Below are positions 1-7,646 of a stretch of 64,000 nucleotides of DNA, piece by piece. This stretch comes from Neoalteromonas facilis. Lineage in GTDB: Bacteria > Pseudomonadota > Gammaproteobacteria > Enterobacterales > Alteromonadaceae. Below the pieces are notes generated by a model. That model had not been told where the DNA came from and searched no databases. It saw nothing but the letters and a program-made list of their open reading frames with translations. How positions within the stretch are numbered: the stretch's first letter is position 1; each line of letters opens with the position of its first letter. The translations under genes were made by a program, and so were the position numbers. The stretch is from the NCBI RefSeq assembly GCF_002807665.1, contig NZ_PEAY01000001.1, positions 434,001 to 498,000 on the forward strand. The letters run 5' to 3'.

Positions 1-19
1 ATGCCGCTGTAATTTATGT

Positions 20-169
20 TTATCTATCCATGCATTTATTACGATTTGACGCACACCGCTTTGAACAATACTTAACATTGTCCCAATCACGCGCCCACTT
101 TTTGCGCCAGCGAAAAGGTCTTTCACACACTGCGCAAATTTTCTCGGGTAATTCAGACTTTTTCATCAT
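20..169 (-). CDS. DUF2256 small zinc-ribbon protein
   Basis: A 49-residue protein read on the minus strand, starting at one of two adjacent ATG codons (169 or 166) and ending with TAA at 20-22. It carries two cysteine pairs, C12-x2-C15 and C35-x3-C39, around a Trp/Arg/Lys-rich core (PFRWRKKW, then YCSKRC). This is the signature of the DUF2256 family, a probable zinc ribbon of unknown function. Its 5' end overlaps the last 17 bp of the upstream Fe-S photolyase gene, so the two are translationally coupled. From general knowledge, DUF2256 genes are often found beside this photolyase type. A role in photolyase maturation or nucleic-acid binding is inference only. Confidence 0.85.
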   Translation of the reverse strand: MMKKSELPEKICAVCERPFRWRKKWARDWDNVKYCSKRCASNRNKCMDR

Positions 170-1691
170 CCTCTAATCGACACAAAAACACGTCTGCGTC
201 GTCACGCATCATTGACACGTTGTTAGGGTCCATTTTGGACAGCGTACTGTAAATCATGCTCATCCGCCTATTGCTACCCAGGCGCTCTTGATTGCGTGCT
301 ACAAAATCCCAATACAAATAATTAAACGGACACGCTTGTGGCCCGGTTTTCTCTTTAACATTGTATGCACAGGACTGGCAGTAATTAGACATCTTGTGAA
401 TATAACTTCCGCTTGCTGCATAAGGTTTACTGGCGAGTTTTCCACTATCCGCATATAAAATCATGCTCGACACATTGGGCATTTCGACCCACTCATAGGC
501 GTCTGCGTAAACAATCAAGAACCACTCATTCACATATTTCGGGTCAATACCCGCTAACAATGCGAAGTTACCGATTACCATCAATCGCTGAATGTGATGA
601 GCATAGGCATTATCACGCGTTTCACTGATGCATTGATGCAAACAATTCATGTCAGTGTCAGCTGTCCAAAAGAACGAAGGTAGTTTTCTGTAGGCTTCAA
701 GCTGATTGCGGTCAGCCAGCTCCGGCATGAAGTGCCAATAGAATCCTCGAATGTATTCTCGCCATCCTATGACCTGACGCACGAACCCTTCCACACTATT
801 CAGTGGCGCCTGACCTGCGTAATAGGCCTGAATGGCAGCATCGACGACTTCATTAACGTTTAGCATGCCACAATTTAGGTAAAAACTAATGTGCGAATGA
901 AACATCCAAGGCTCACCTGACACCATCGCGTCTTGATAGCGTCCGAAATCGGGCAAGCGCTCAGCAATAAAGGCATTCAAGACATCTAATGCTTGGTCAC
1001 GCGTAACCGCAAATGCGAAATTATCAAGCGAACCGAAGTGATCAGAGAAGTGTTTCTCGACCAGTGTTAGCACTTCTGCCGTTACGCGGTCTGATTGATG
1101 TAACGTGCGCTTCGGAACTTGCATATGCTGCGGCATCGCTTCACGATTTTGATGGTCATAATTCCATTTTCCGCCAACAGGTTTACCCTGCTCCATCAGG
1201 TATCCTGTTCTTTTGCGAACTTCTCGATAGAAGTACTCCATACGCAGCTCTTTCCGACCCTCAGCCCAGTTTGCAAAAAAGGACTGTGGCATCAAAAAGC
1301 GATTGTCTTCTGTGATTTCGACACCTATATCCCAATCAGACTGCCATGTTTTCATGTCTTCAAGTAAGCGATACTCGGCGGGCTGCGCAACAATTACTTT
1401 ATTTAAGTTATAGCGCTCTAGCATCCACTTAGTTTGGTCTTTTAAACTGCCTTGATTCTCTGGATGCTCATAATCGATATAGGTAACACGCAGACCTTCT
1501 TCTTGAAGCGAAGCCGCAAAATGCCGCATTGCCGAAAACAAGAAGGCTATTTTCTGCTTATGATGCTTTACATAGCTTGCTTCAGATCGAACCTCGGCAA
1601 TTAAGACATGGTCGTTTGCGACGTCGACATTGTCCAAGCTGCTCATATCACGAGACAGCTGGTCACCCAAAATCAGTCTAAGTGCCCCCAT
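153..1691 (-). CDS. Fe-S (6-4) photolyase, PhrB/CryPro type
   Basis: A 512-residue cryptochrome/photolyase-related flavoprotein of the FeS-BCP class, which uses FAD, light and a 4Fe-4S cluster to reverse (6-4) photoproducts. The N-terminal Rossmann-like part (about 1-130) starts [10 protein letters not shown]. The C-terminal half holds the FAD-binding helices and four cysteines at C350, C438, C441 and C454. These are the same numbers as the cluster ligands of Agrobacterium PhrB as I remember them, and the paired histidines H365-H366 also match its active site. AGGATAA precedes the ATG. The gene lies 2 bp after the CPD photolyase gene in the same direction and overlaps the DUF2256 gene downstream, suggesting one repair operon. 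Confidence 0.93.
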   Translation of the reverse strand: MGALRLILGDQLSRDMSSLDNVDVANDHVLIAEVRSEASYVKHHKQKIAFLFSAMRHFAASLQEEGLRVTYIDYEHPENQGSLKDQTKWMLERYNLNKVIVAQPAEYRLLEDMKTWQSDWDIGVEITEDNRFLMPQSFFANWAEGRKELRMEYFYREVRKRTGYLMEQGKPVGGKWNYDHQNREAMPQHMQVPKRTLHQSDRVTAEVLTLVEKHFSDHFGSLDNFAFAVTRDQALDVLNAFIAERLPDFGRYQDAMVSGEPWMFHSHISFYLNCGMLNVNEVVDAAIQAYYAGQAPLNSVEGFVRQVIGWREYIRGFYWHFMPELADRNQLEAYRKLPSFFWTADTDMNCLHQCISETRDNAYAHHIQRLMVIGNFALLAGIDPKYVNEWFLIVYADAYEWVEMPNVSSMILYADSGKLASKPYAASGSYIHKMSNYCQSCAYNVKEKTGPQACPFNYLYWDFVARNQERLGSNRRMSMIYSTLSKMDPNNVSMMRDDADVFLCRLEDDEKV

Positions 1692-1693
1692 AT

Positions 1694-3121
1694 TTATCCT
1701 GCTTTTACTACGTCATAGGCTTGTAGTGCTTTTTGCCGTGATGCCTTAAGATCAACGATGGGTTTCGGATAATCCTTACCCAGCACAATACCCGCTGCAC
1801 GTAAAACCTCACTGGGTGCTTCCCAGGGTTTATGAATGTATTTTGCAGGTAGCTTCGACAATTCTGGGCAGTAGGTTTTGACATACTCGCCATGTTTATC
1901 GAACTTTTCGCCTTGTAGCACAGGGTTGAATATTCTGAAATACGGCGCAGCATCAGCTCCAGAACCGGCAACCCACTGCCAGCTTGCAGAATTACTTGCT
2001 AAATCTGCATCGAGTAGACAGTCCCAAAACCAGCGCTCGCCTTTGCGCCAATCGACTAACAAATTCTTTACTAAAAACGAACCTACAACCATGCGTACTC
2101 GATTATGCATATAACCGGTTTGCCATAGTTCGCGCATGCCAGCATCAACAAAAGGAATACCGGTTAGCCCCTTTTGCCAAGCTTTTAGATCAGCATCATT
2201 GTTATTCCATGGGAAACGATTAAATTTGTCATTAAAGTTTTCTGTCGGAATACTAGGCCAGTGATACAGCAGGTAGTAACTAAACTCGCGCCAACCCAAT
2301 TCAGACAAATAAGTATCAATGTGTTCATTATCGGCTCCACCGAATTGATCGAGCAATGCATACCAAATCTGGTTGGGTGAAATTTCCCCAAAGCGCAAAT
2401 GCGTTGATAGTTTGGATGTACCAACAACTGATGGAATATCGCGGTCTGACTTATAGGATAACGCTGCGTTAGCGATAAACGACTGTAATTTCTCTGCGGC
2501 CCCTTTCTCGCCGGGTGTCCAATGGGCATAGAAAGCCTCATCCCATTTAATACTGGGTAATAGCGCTAAATCATCAATTGATGTGCTGCCTGCTGGTGAG
2601 CTTGCGTACCGCATGTTGTCAGGCCTTGAAGTTGGATAACGTGGCGCAGTCGCATTTAGGCAGCCTTTCCTGTAATAGGGTGTAAAGACTTTATATACAC
2701 CGCCATCTTGCTTGGTGATCTTCATCGGCTCCCACAACAAAGAACCATTAAAGCTATGAACTTCTATTCCCGTAGACTTAATTTCAGATTTAATAGTCTC
2801 ATCTCGGCTTCGTTGCCAGGGTTGATAGCAACGATTCCATACGACAGCCTTAGCGCCAGTCTCTTGGATCAAGGACAGTAAAATCTTCTGTGGATCGCCC
2901 ACATAGATATGAAGACGTTTATCTAAACTTTTATTCAATGCCACTAACGAATGATGTAACCACCATTGTGATGCTCCACCCAACTCCACTCTATCTGGAG
3001 TAACGTTATCAACAATATACACAGGAATGATGTGACCCTGCTCTACTGCCCAAATCAATGCAGGATTATCGTTAAGGCGAAGATCTTGGCGAAACCAGAC
3101 AATTGTTTTGCCTGCTGACAT
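1694..3121 (-). CDS. phrB: Class I CPD photolyase
   Basis: A 475-residue deoxyribodipyrimidine photolyase that splits cyclobutane pyrimidine dimers with blue light through reduced FAD. The N-terminal antenna domain opens with TIVWFRQDLRLNDNPAL. The C-terminal FAD domain contains WREFSYYLLYHWP, the segment MHNRVRMVVGSFLVKNLLVDWRKGERWF, and SNSASWQWVAGSGADAAPYF. The last segment keeps the Asn facing flavin N5 and the proximal Trp of the electron-transfer triad (N378 and W382 in E. coli numbering). Length agrees with E. coli PhrB (472 aa). AGGA lies 8 bases before the ATG. It is the first gene of the leftward half of the photolyase island and faces the Cry-DASH gene across a divergent promoter region. 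Confidence 0.96.
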   Translation of the reverse strand: MSAGKTIVWFRQDLRLNDNPALIWAVEQGHIIPVYIVDNVTPDRVELGGASQWWLHHSLVALNKSLDKRLHIYVGDPQKILLSLIQETGAKAVVWNRCYQPWQRSRDETIKSEIKSTGIEVHSFNGSLLWEPMKITKQDGGVYKVFTPYYRKGCLNATAPRYPTSRPDNMRYASSPAGSTSIDDLALLPSIKWDEAFYAHWTPGEKGAAEKLQSFIANAALSYKSDRDIPSVVGTSKLSTHLRFGEISPNQIWYALLDQFGGADNEHIDTYLSELGWREFSYYLLYHWPSIPTENFNDKFNRFPWNNNDADLKAWQKGLTGIPFVDAGMRELWQTGYMHNRVRMVVGSFLVKNLLVDWRKGERWFWDCLLDADLASNSASWQWVAGSGADAAPYFRIFNPVLQGEKFDKHGEYVKTYCPELSKLPAKYIHKPWEAPSEVLRAAGIVLGKDYPKPIVDLKASRQKALQAYDVVKAG

Positions 3122-3234
3122 GACGAGTCCTTGATTACATTAAAACATCTATTCTTACTTATTTTCCCGTCATTTCGATCCATTTAAACGGAATAAAACT
3201 ATTAATCTCGAACTGATTGACTACTAAGTATGCG

Positions 3235-4533
3235 ATGAACGACATTCAATCCAATGGTCTGTATATTTTTCGTCATGATCTGCGCTTAGACGATAACCCC
3301 TGTTTAGAATATGTCTCAGCGCAGTGTGAGGCGTTGTTATGTGTTTATGTGATTGAAGACTGCTGGTTTCAGCCGACCCATTATCAAAGCAAACGTATGG
3401 GCGAGCATCGTTACCGTTTTTTACTTGAGTCGCTGGACGACCTGCACCACTCACTACAAAAGCATGGGCATGAATTGCTGGTCATAAAGGGCGATTTCGA
3501 CAAATGTATTGGGTCTATGATAGACGCTGTAAAACCGCGCATCATCGGCATGGCTAAACACTGTGGTAGCTATGAACTAGAGCAACAGCAACGAATACAA
3601 CAACTCGTCGATAATCTTGGTATTGAATATTGTGACACCAATGCCGAATGCCTTTTTAGCGAGCAGCAATTACCGTTTGATTTGGAAGACATGCCAAATG
3701 TTTTCTCTCCATTTCGTAAAAAAATTGAAAAAGCTATTTCGCCTCTCCCGCCTAAAGCAGAATCTTTTGAACTCCCGCCTCAGATCCAAATCAATAGCGC
3801 TGTATTTGATTCAGTAAATACGAGCTTCGAACTAAAACAGATCCAGCAAAAGTCGTTCGATGCCCGCCTAAGAGGTGGCTCTGCAGCAGCTAAAAAACAA
3901 TTAAACTACTATCTTGTTCAATCTCATCATATTCAACAATACAAGCAAACGAGAAACGGCTTAGAGGGGTGGTCTTTTTCGTCTAAATTATCAGCGTGGT
4001 TAGCACTGGGATGCATAAGCGTAAGGCAGGTCTACGATGCTATAAAACGTTATGAAACGGAAGTTTGTGCTAACGACTCAACGTATTGGTTGTATTTCGA
4101 ATTGTTATGGCGCGATTTCTTCCACTGGCAGGCATACAAACATAACAAGCAACTGTTTACGTTTTCCGGAATACAACAACGCGAACCCCAAACCCAATTT
4201 GACCAAGAATCGTTTACCCGTTGGTGTCATGGTGAAACCCGTTATGAAATAGTTGATGCATGCATGCGCCAGTTAAATCAAACCGGCTTTATGTCCAATC
4301 GTGGTCGTCAGTTGGTGGCCAGCTGTTTTGTTCACGAATTAGGACTAGATTGGCGCTATGGCGCGGCTTATTTTGAACAACAATTGATTGACTATGATGT
4401 CGCGAGCAATTGGGGAAACTGGCAGTACTTAGCGGGTGTAGGTAGTGATCCAAGAGGCCACAGACAATTCAATCTAGCCAAACAAACCCAGCAATACGAT
4501 GAGGATGGCTCATTTCGCGCACGATGGCTATGA
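3235..4533 (+). CDS. Cryptochrome DASH
   Basis: A 432-residue (from ATG 3235) Cry-DASH type flavoprotein; members repair CPDs in single-stranded DNA and may act in light signalling. It opens with [16 protein letters not shown], has a [16 protein letters not shown] segment typical of DASH proteins, and the FAD-domain run [22 protein letters not shown] followed by RQFNLAKQ, which distinguishes DASH from CPD photolyases (RIFNP). An in-frame TTG at 3217 would add six residues. Neither start has a clear Shine-Dalgarno, so the start is uncertain. The last codons overlap the next photolyase-like gene (ATGA), indicating translational coupling. Confidence 0.93.
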   Translation: MNDIQSNGLYIFRHDLRLDDNPCLEYVSAQCEALLCVYVIEDCWFQPTHYQSKRMGEHRYRFLLESLDDLHHSLQKHGHELLVIKGDFDKCIGSMIDAVKPRIIGMAKHCGSYELEQQQRIQQLVDNLGIEYCDTNAECLFSEQQLPFDLEDMPNVFSPFRKKIEKAISPLPPKAESFELPPQIQINSAVFDSVNTSFELKQIQQKSFDARLRGGSAAAKKQLNYYLVQSHHIQQYKQTRNGLEGWSFSSKLSAWLALGCISVRQVYDAIKRYETEVCANDSTYWLYFELLWRDFFHWQAYKHNKQLFTFSGIQQREPQTQFDQESFTRWCHGETRYEIVDACMRQLNQTGFMSNRGRQLVASCFVHELGLDWRYGAAYFEQQLIDYDVASNWGNWQYLAGVGSDPRGHRQFNLAKQTQQYDEDGSFRARWL

Positions 4534-6050
4534 CAGAACAGACAACTTCAACACTTCTTTGGTTTAAGCGTGATCTACGCTTGCGCGATCATCAAGCCTT
4601 GGCGTATGCCTGTTCAACGGCATCGCCGTGTCGACTGATTTATATTCTTGAGCCCAGCTTGATTGAAGATAATCATTATGACATTCGCCATTGGCGCTTT
4701 GTATTTGAATCCATCAATGATCTTAATCAGCAACTCGCTTCGTACGGCTCCTCTATTGAGGTTTATATCGGTGAAGCTATACCGGTATTGAATAGCATAA
4801 ACGCGATTTCTCCTATTAGTTCAATTGTAAGCCATGAAGAAATTGGTATAAGTAAAACGTTCGCGCGCGATCGTGCGGTAACACATTGGTGCGAGCAACA
4901 TAAAGTAAACTGGATTGAATTTCCTGACGCAGGCATTGTTCGAGGGCTGAACAATAGAATATCCTGGCTCGAAGGCTATCATGAATTTGTAAAAGCCCCC
5001 GTTGCAGATCCCGAGCTTACACAACTACAGACCATAAACACACCGCTTGATTTGCCCTACACACAATACGGCCACACCCGCGTGATAAATATCACTCAAA
5101 CCAACCAGACATCGTTTATGGACCGTGCTGATGTGCCCGCCCCTCATTTTCAGCCTGGGGGTGAGAAACGAGCATGGCAAGCACTAAAAGACTTTTTTAA
5201 AGGTCGAGGTCAGCATTACCAAAAACACATTTCTAAACCCGCTTTAGCTCGCATTGCATGTTCTCGATTATCCCCCTATCTCGCATGGGGGAATATCAGT
5301 AGCCGGCAGGTCCACCAATACACGATTGCACAACAACTATCGAGCGAATGGAAAGGGGTTAAACGGGCTTTTTTATCCCGAATACAATGGCGAAGTCATT
5401 TTATGCAAAAGTTCGAAAGTGAATGCCGCATGGAACATGAACCCGTGAATGGTGCATATATACATTACCCCTACGCATGTAGTGAACAACTTTTAAATGC
5501 GTGGGAAAGTGGAAAGACGGGACTTCCGCTGATAGATGCCTGCATGAGAGCAGTTGTAGCGACCGGCTATTTAAATTTTCGTATGCGGGCCATGGTTGTT
5601 AGCTTTCTAACCCATCACCTCAATATAGATTGGCGATCCGGCGTTCATTTTCTAGCGCGACAATTTCTCGATTTTGAACCTGGCATTCACTACCCACAAA
5701 TTCAAATGCAAGCTGGGGTAACGGGAACCAATACTATTCGCCTGTATAACCCGATAAAGCAATCGATTGAGCACGATCCTCATGGGGAGTTTATTCGTCG
5801 TTGGTTACCTGAATTATCTAACCTGCCACACCCTATTATTCATACGCCATGGCTGTTGTCCCCGATGGAACAAGCGATGTTCAATATCGAACTGAATAAA
5901 GATTACCCAACGCCCATTATCGACGTTGAAAAAGCGTCAAATCAAGCTCGCGAGCGACTGTGGGCTTACCGAGAACGCGATGATGTTAAACATGAGGCTG
6001 AAAGGATATTGTGGCGACACACTAATCCTGGCTCATTACAAGCGCGTTAA
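4530..6050 (+). CDS. Atypical photolyase/cryptochrome paralogue
   Basis: A 506-residue FAD-domain protein of the photolyase/cryptochrome superfamily, function unknown. It has the antenna-domain start [20 protein letters not shown] and the FAD-domain blocks [15 protein letters not shown] and [20 protein letters not shown]. The block that in CPD photolyases reads N-x3-WQW is replaced here by [23 protein letters not shown]. By eye alignment the flavin-facing Asn becomes His (about H387) and the proximal triad Trp becomes Ile (about I391), whereas the middle Trp (about W368) is kept. The ATG at 4530 overlaps the Cry-DASH stop by four bases; an in-frame ATG at 4524 would add two residues. It could be a photoreceptor or a repair enzyme with different electron transfer. 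Confidence 0.85.
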   Translation: MTEQTTSTLLWFKRDLRLRDHQALAYACSTASPCRLIYILEPSLIEDNHYDIRHWRFVFESINDLNQQLASYGSSIEVYIGEAIPVLNSINAISPISSIVSHEEIGISKTFARDRAVTHWCEQHKVNWIEFPDAGIVRGLNNRISWLEGYHEFVKAPVADPELTQLQTINTPLDLPYTQYGHTRVINITQTNQTSFMDRADVPAPHFQPGGEKRAWQALKDFFKGRGQHYQKHISKPALARIACSRLSPYLAWGNISSRQVHQYTIAQQLSSEWKGVKRAFLSRIQWRSHFMQKFESECRMEHEPVNGAYIHYPYACSEQLLNAWESGKTGLPLIDACMRAVVATGYLNFRMRAMVVSFLTHHLNIDWRSGVHFLARQFLDFEPGIHYPQIQMQAGVTGTNTIRLYNPIKQSIEHDPHGEFIRRWLPELSNLPHPIIHTPWLLSPMEQAMFNIELNKDYPTPIIDVEKASNQARERLWAYRERDDVKHEAERILWRHTNPGSLQAR

Positions 6051-6416
6051 TTACGACGCTTTTTTCACTTCAGTTTGTGTAAGAACCGCTTTGCTGTCGA
6101 TTTTTGGCTCTTCGGATTTCGCCTCATGTGCATTGTTCGGTGCTTCAGGCTCATGGTCCTTTAGCCACTTAGTTAACAGCCCAATCTGACCACATTTATA
6201 TGCGGCATAGGTCAGTCGCAAAGCATTTGACAACACTTCACTGTCACTCCAATTGGTGACATTGCTAATTTCTTTATAACTATTCATTGCTTGCGGAGTG
6301 ATGTATCCACGTACCAGCTTTTTACCCTGAGCTTTTTGCCTTTCGCGAAAACGCTTTTGCTTGAGTGCATTAGCTGAGGGGGATTTTTTTGTTTTAACTT
6401 TTGCCGAACCACTCAT
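6051..6416 (-). CDS. Hypothetical ribbon-helix-helix-like protein
   Basis: A 121-residue protein I cannot assign to a named family. The N-terminus is very basic (about 1-35, Lys/Arg/Gln-rich). It is followed by a short strand-like segment KKLVRGYITPQAM and two predicted helices, NSYKEISNVTN and SDSEVLSNALRLTYAAYKCG. That order is the pattern of a ribbon-helix-helix DNA-binding domain. The C-terminal 45 residues are acidic and low-complexity. It is convergent with the atypical photolyase gene with no spacer: the two stop codons abut at 6050/6051, leaving no room for a terminator between them. A role as regulator of the photolyase genes is only a guess from position. Confidence 0.6.
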   Translation of the reverse strand: MSGSAKVKTKKSPSANALKQKRFRERQKAQGKKLVRGYITPQAMNSYKEISNVTNWSDSEVLSNALRLTYAAYKCGQIGLLTKWLKDHEPEAPNNAHEAKSEEPKIDSKAVLTQTEVKKAS

Positions 6417-6517
6417 GAGGAATGCTCCAATGACTCATATTGTTTTGTTAGTCTAGCATAGCGAAATACAAATAGGGTTATGCGTTACCTTTTATTGATG
6501 AAAAACACTGTTCAGAG

Positions 6518-6546
6518 TTGTTTAGCTTACAAGTGTTCGCTAAATT
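6518..6546 (+). promoter_or_regulatory. fabA promoter
   Basis: A sigma-70-like promoter: -35 TTGTTT at 6518-6523, a 17-base spacer, and -10 TAAATT at 6541-6546. It would start the fabA transcript about 25 bases before the ATG. The spacer coincides with the FabR-like operator at 6524-6541. Confidence 0.5.
6524..6541. promoter_or_regulatory. FabR-like operator of fabA
   Basis: AGCTTACAAGTGTTCGCT is an imperfect inverted repeat resembling the AGCGTACA/TGTACGCT-type FabR site known upstream of enterobacterial fabA and fabB. It fills the spacer between the -35 and -10 hexamers of fabA, where a repressor would block RNA polymerase. This is inferred by resemblance; no fabR gene is in the window. 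Confidence 0.45.
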
Positions 6547-6577
6547 ACGCGCAATTTAATTAAAGTCATGAGTTGAT

Positions 6578-7099
6578 ATGTCACTAGTTAATCAAAATAG
6601 TTTTACCAAAGAAGAGTTATTAGCCTGTAGCCGTGGAGAATTATTCGGCCCAGGTAACAGCCAATTACCTGCCCCGAATATGTTAATGATGGACCGCATT
6701 GTGTCTATTACAGAAACCGGTGGTAGCGCAGATAAAGGACAAATTGTTGCGGAATTGGATATAACACCGGATCTGTGGTTCTTTGACTGTCATTTCCCGG
6801 GTGATCCTGTAATGCCTGGTTGCTTAGGCTTAGACGCGATGTGGCAACTAGTTGGCTTTTTCTTAGGCTGGAGTGGCGGTCCAGGTAAAGGTCGCGCATT
6901 AGGTGTTGGCGAAGTTAAGTTTACCGGTCAAATATTACCTACTGCGAAAAAAGTAACTTATCACATTGATATGAAACGCGTTGTTAAACGCAAATTATTT
7001 ATGGGCTTAGCCGATGGTGTGGTTAAAGTTGACGGTCGCGAAATTTATTCAGCCAAAGATTTAAAAGTTGGCTTGTTCCAAGATACCAGTAACTTTTAA
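6578..7099 (+). CDS. fabA: 3-hydroxydecanoyl-ACP dehydratase/isomerase
   Basis: A 173-residue FabA (E. coli: 172). It dehydrates 3-hydroxydecanoyl-ACP and isomerises the trans-2 to the cis-3 intermediate, committing carbon to unsaturated fatty acids in the cytoplasmic type II pathway. The hot-dog fold active-site run [25 protein letters not shown] contains the catalytic His (about H71) and Asp (about D85). The gene is monocistronic: its own promoter lies upstream and an intrinsic terminator starts 10 bp after the stop. A FabR-like site in the promoter suggests repression when unsaturated acyl chains are abundant. Its partner fabB is not in the window. Confidence 0.98.
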   Translation: MSLVNQNSFTKEELLACSRGELFGPGNSQLPAPNMLMMDRIVSITETGGSADKGQIVAELDITPDLWFFDCHFPGDPVMPGCLGLDAMWQLVGFFLGWSGGPGKGRALGVGEVKFTGQILPTAKKVTYHIDMKRVVKRKLFMGLADGVVKVDGREIYSAKDLKVGLFQDTSNF

Positions 7100-7108
7100 T
7101 GCATACTA

Positions 7109-7135
7109 AAAACCCCGCTTATGCGGGGTTTTTCC
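7109..7135 (+). terminator. fabA intrinsic terminator
   Basis: Perfect 10-bp stem AAAACCCCGC / GCGGGGTTTT with a four-base TTAT loop and a following T run, 10 bases after the fabA stop. Confidence 0.92.
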
Positions 7136-7154
7136 TCAATCATTGCAAATAAAA

Positions 7155-7328
7155 CTAGCGACTAAATCCTAAGTTTCTATCTTCAACGGCCTCTCTCCAT
7201 CCTCCTAACCATTGCGACCTGGCATCAGAGGTCTGGAATGGACATAACTCTTTCGAACGGCCTGTAATACCAGCTTGGTATCCTTTGGCATGTGCACGTG
7301 TCAACTTATCTCTTTTTTGTCTTTTCAT
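7155..7328 (-). CDS. rmf: Ribosome modulation factor
   Basis: A 57-residue RMF, which binds 30S subunits and drives 70S ribosomes into inactive 100S dimers in stationary phase. The sequence MKRQKRDKLTRAHAKGYQAG, then GRSKELCPFQT and SQWLGGWREA, is nearly identical to E. coli RMF along its whole length. The frame stays open 14 codons further upstream, but the family start and GAGGTAA seven bases before ATG 7328 fix the start there. The leader contains a large inverted repeat (7353-7414), described separately. It is convergent with fabA. Confidence 0.97.
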   Translation of the reverse strand: MKRQKRDKLTRAHAKGYQAGITGRSKELCPFQTSDARSQWLGGWREAVEDRNLGFSR

Positions 7329-7352
7329 TGAGTTACCTCGGTTGAATTGATC

Positions 7353-7414
7353 ATATGTCAGCAAACACAAATGTTAGGAGCTGTCGCATTGAGAAAATGT
7401 GTTTGCTCACATAT
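7353..7414 (-). promoter_or_regulatory. Long stem-loop in the rmf 5' leader
   Basis: Two 17-base arms, 7353-7369 (ATATGTCAGCAAACACA on the plus strand) and 7398-7414 (TGTGTTTGCTCACATAT), are reverse complements except for one position, with a 28-base loop. In the minus-strand transcript this is a 17-bp stem with one G-G mismatch. It ends 24 bases before the rmf start and lies close to the predicted 5' end. It could stabilise the mRNA or be a DNA operator. Confidence 0.75.
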
Positions 7415-7417
7415 ATA

Positions 7418-7446
7418 GAGATAGTGGATCACTCAATTTGGTTCAA
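7418..7446 (-). promoter_or_regulatory. Candidate rmf promoter
   Basis: On the minus strand, -35 TTGAAC (7446-7441), a 17-base spacer and a weak -10 TATCTC (7423-7418). It would place the transcript start near 7411, at the outer edge of the leader hairpin. The poor -10 fits a promoter needing an activator or a stationary-phase sigma factor, but this is inference. Confidence 0.35.
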
Positions 7447-7596
7447 GTTAATTTGCGACAGTCAGCACTTGACTTTCGTTAAATGAATGAAAGTTTTATG
7501 AATTTTTTATTACATTAAATCGTTATAAAAATATGCATTTTTACTGCTCTCAAATATAACGATTTAATACAATTAGTTAGTGATTTTTGACATAAG

Positions 7597-7620
7597 AAAA
7601 GCTGCTCAAAAGCAGCTTTT
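7597..7620 (-). terminator. DUF3466 gene terminator
   Basis: Perfect 10-bp stem AAAAGCTGCT / AGCAGCTTTT with a CAAA loop, 27 bases after the stop of the leftward DUF3466 gene. T runs flank both sides, so it could act in both directions. Confidence 0.75.
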
Positions 7621-7646
7621 TAAAATGATAATTTACGTACTAAGTC

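Larger units (their letters stand above)
7329..7646. other. Intergenic region rmf / DUF3466
   Basis: This 318-bp gap holds the rmf ribosome-binding site, the leader stem-loop (7353-7414), the candidate rmf promoter (7418-7446) and the terminator of the DUF3466 gene (7597-7620). The rest, about 7447-7590, is AT-rich, and I see no gene in it. Confidence 0.7.

Noticed and set aside
7329-7370. N-terminal extension of rmf
   Set aside because: The frame is open, but family comparison and GAGGTAA place the start at 7328; the extension would also run through the leader hairpin.
7398-7414. CRP-like TGTG...CACA site before rmf
   Set aside because: TGTG and CACA are separated by 6 bases, whereas the CRP consensus TGTGA-N6-TCACA needs 8 between the same tetramers. 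The sequence is better explained as one arm of the leader inverted repeat.
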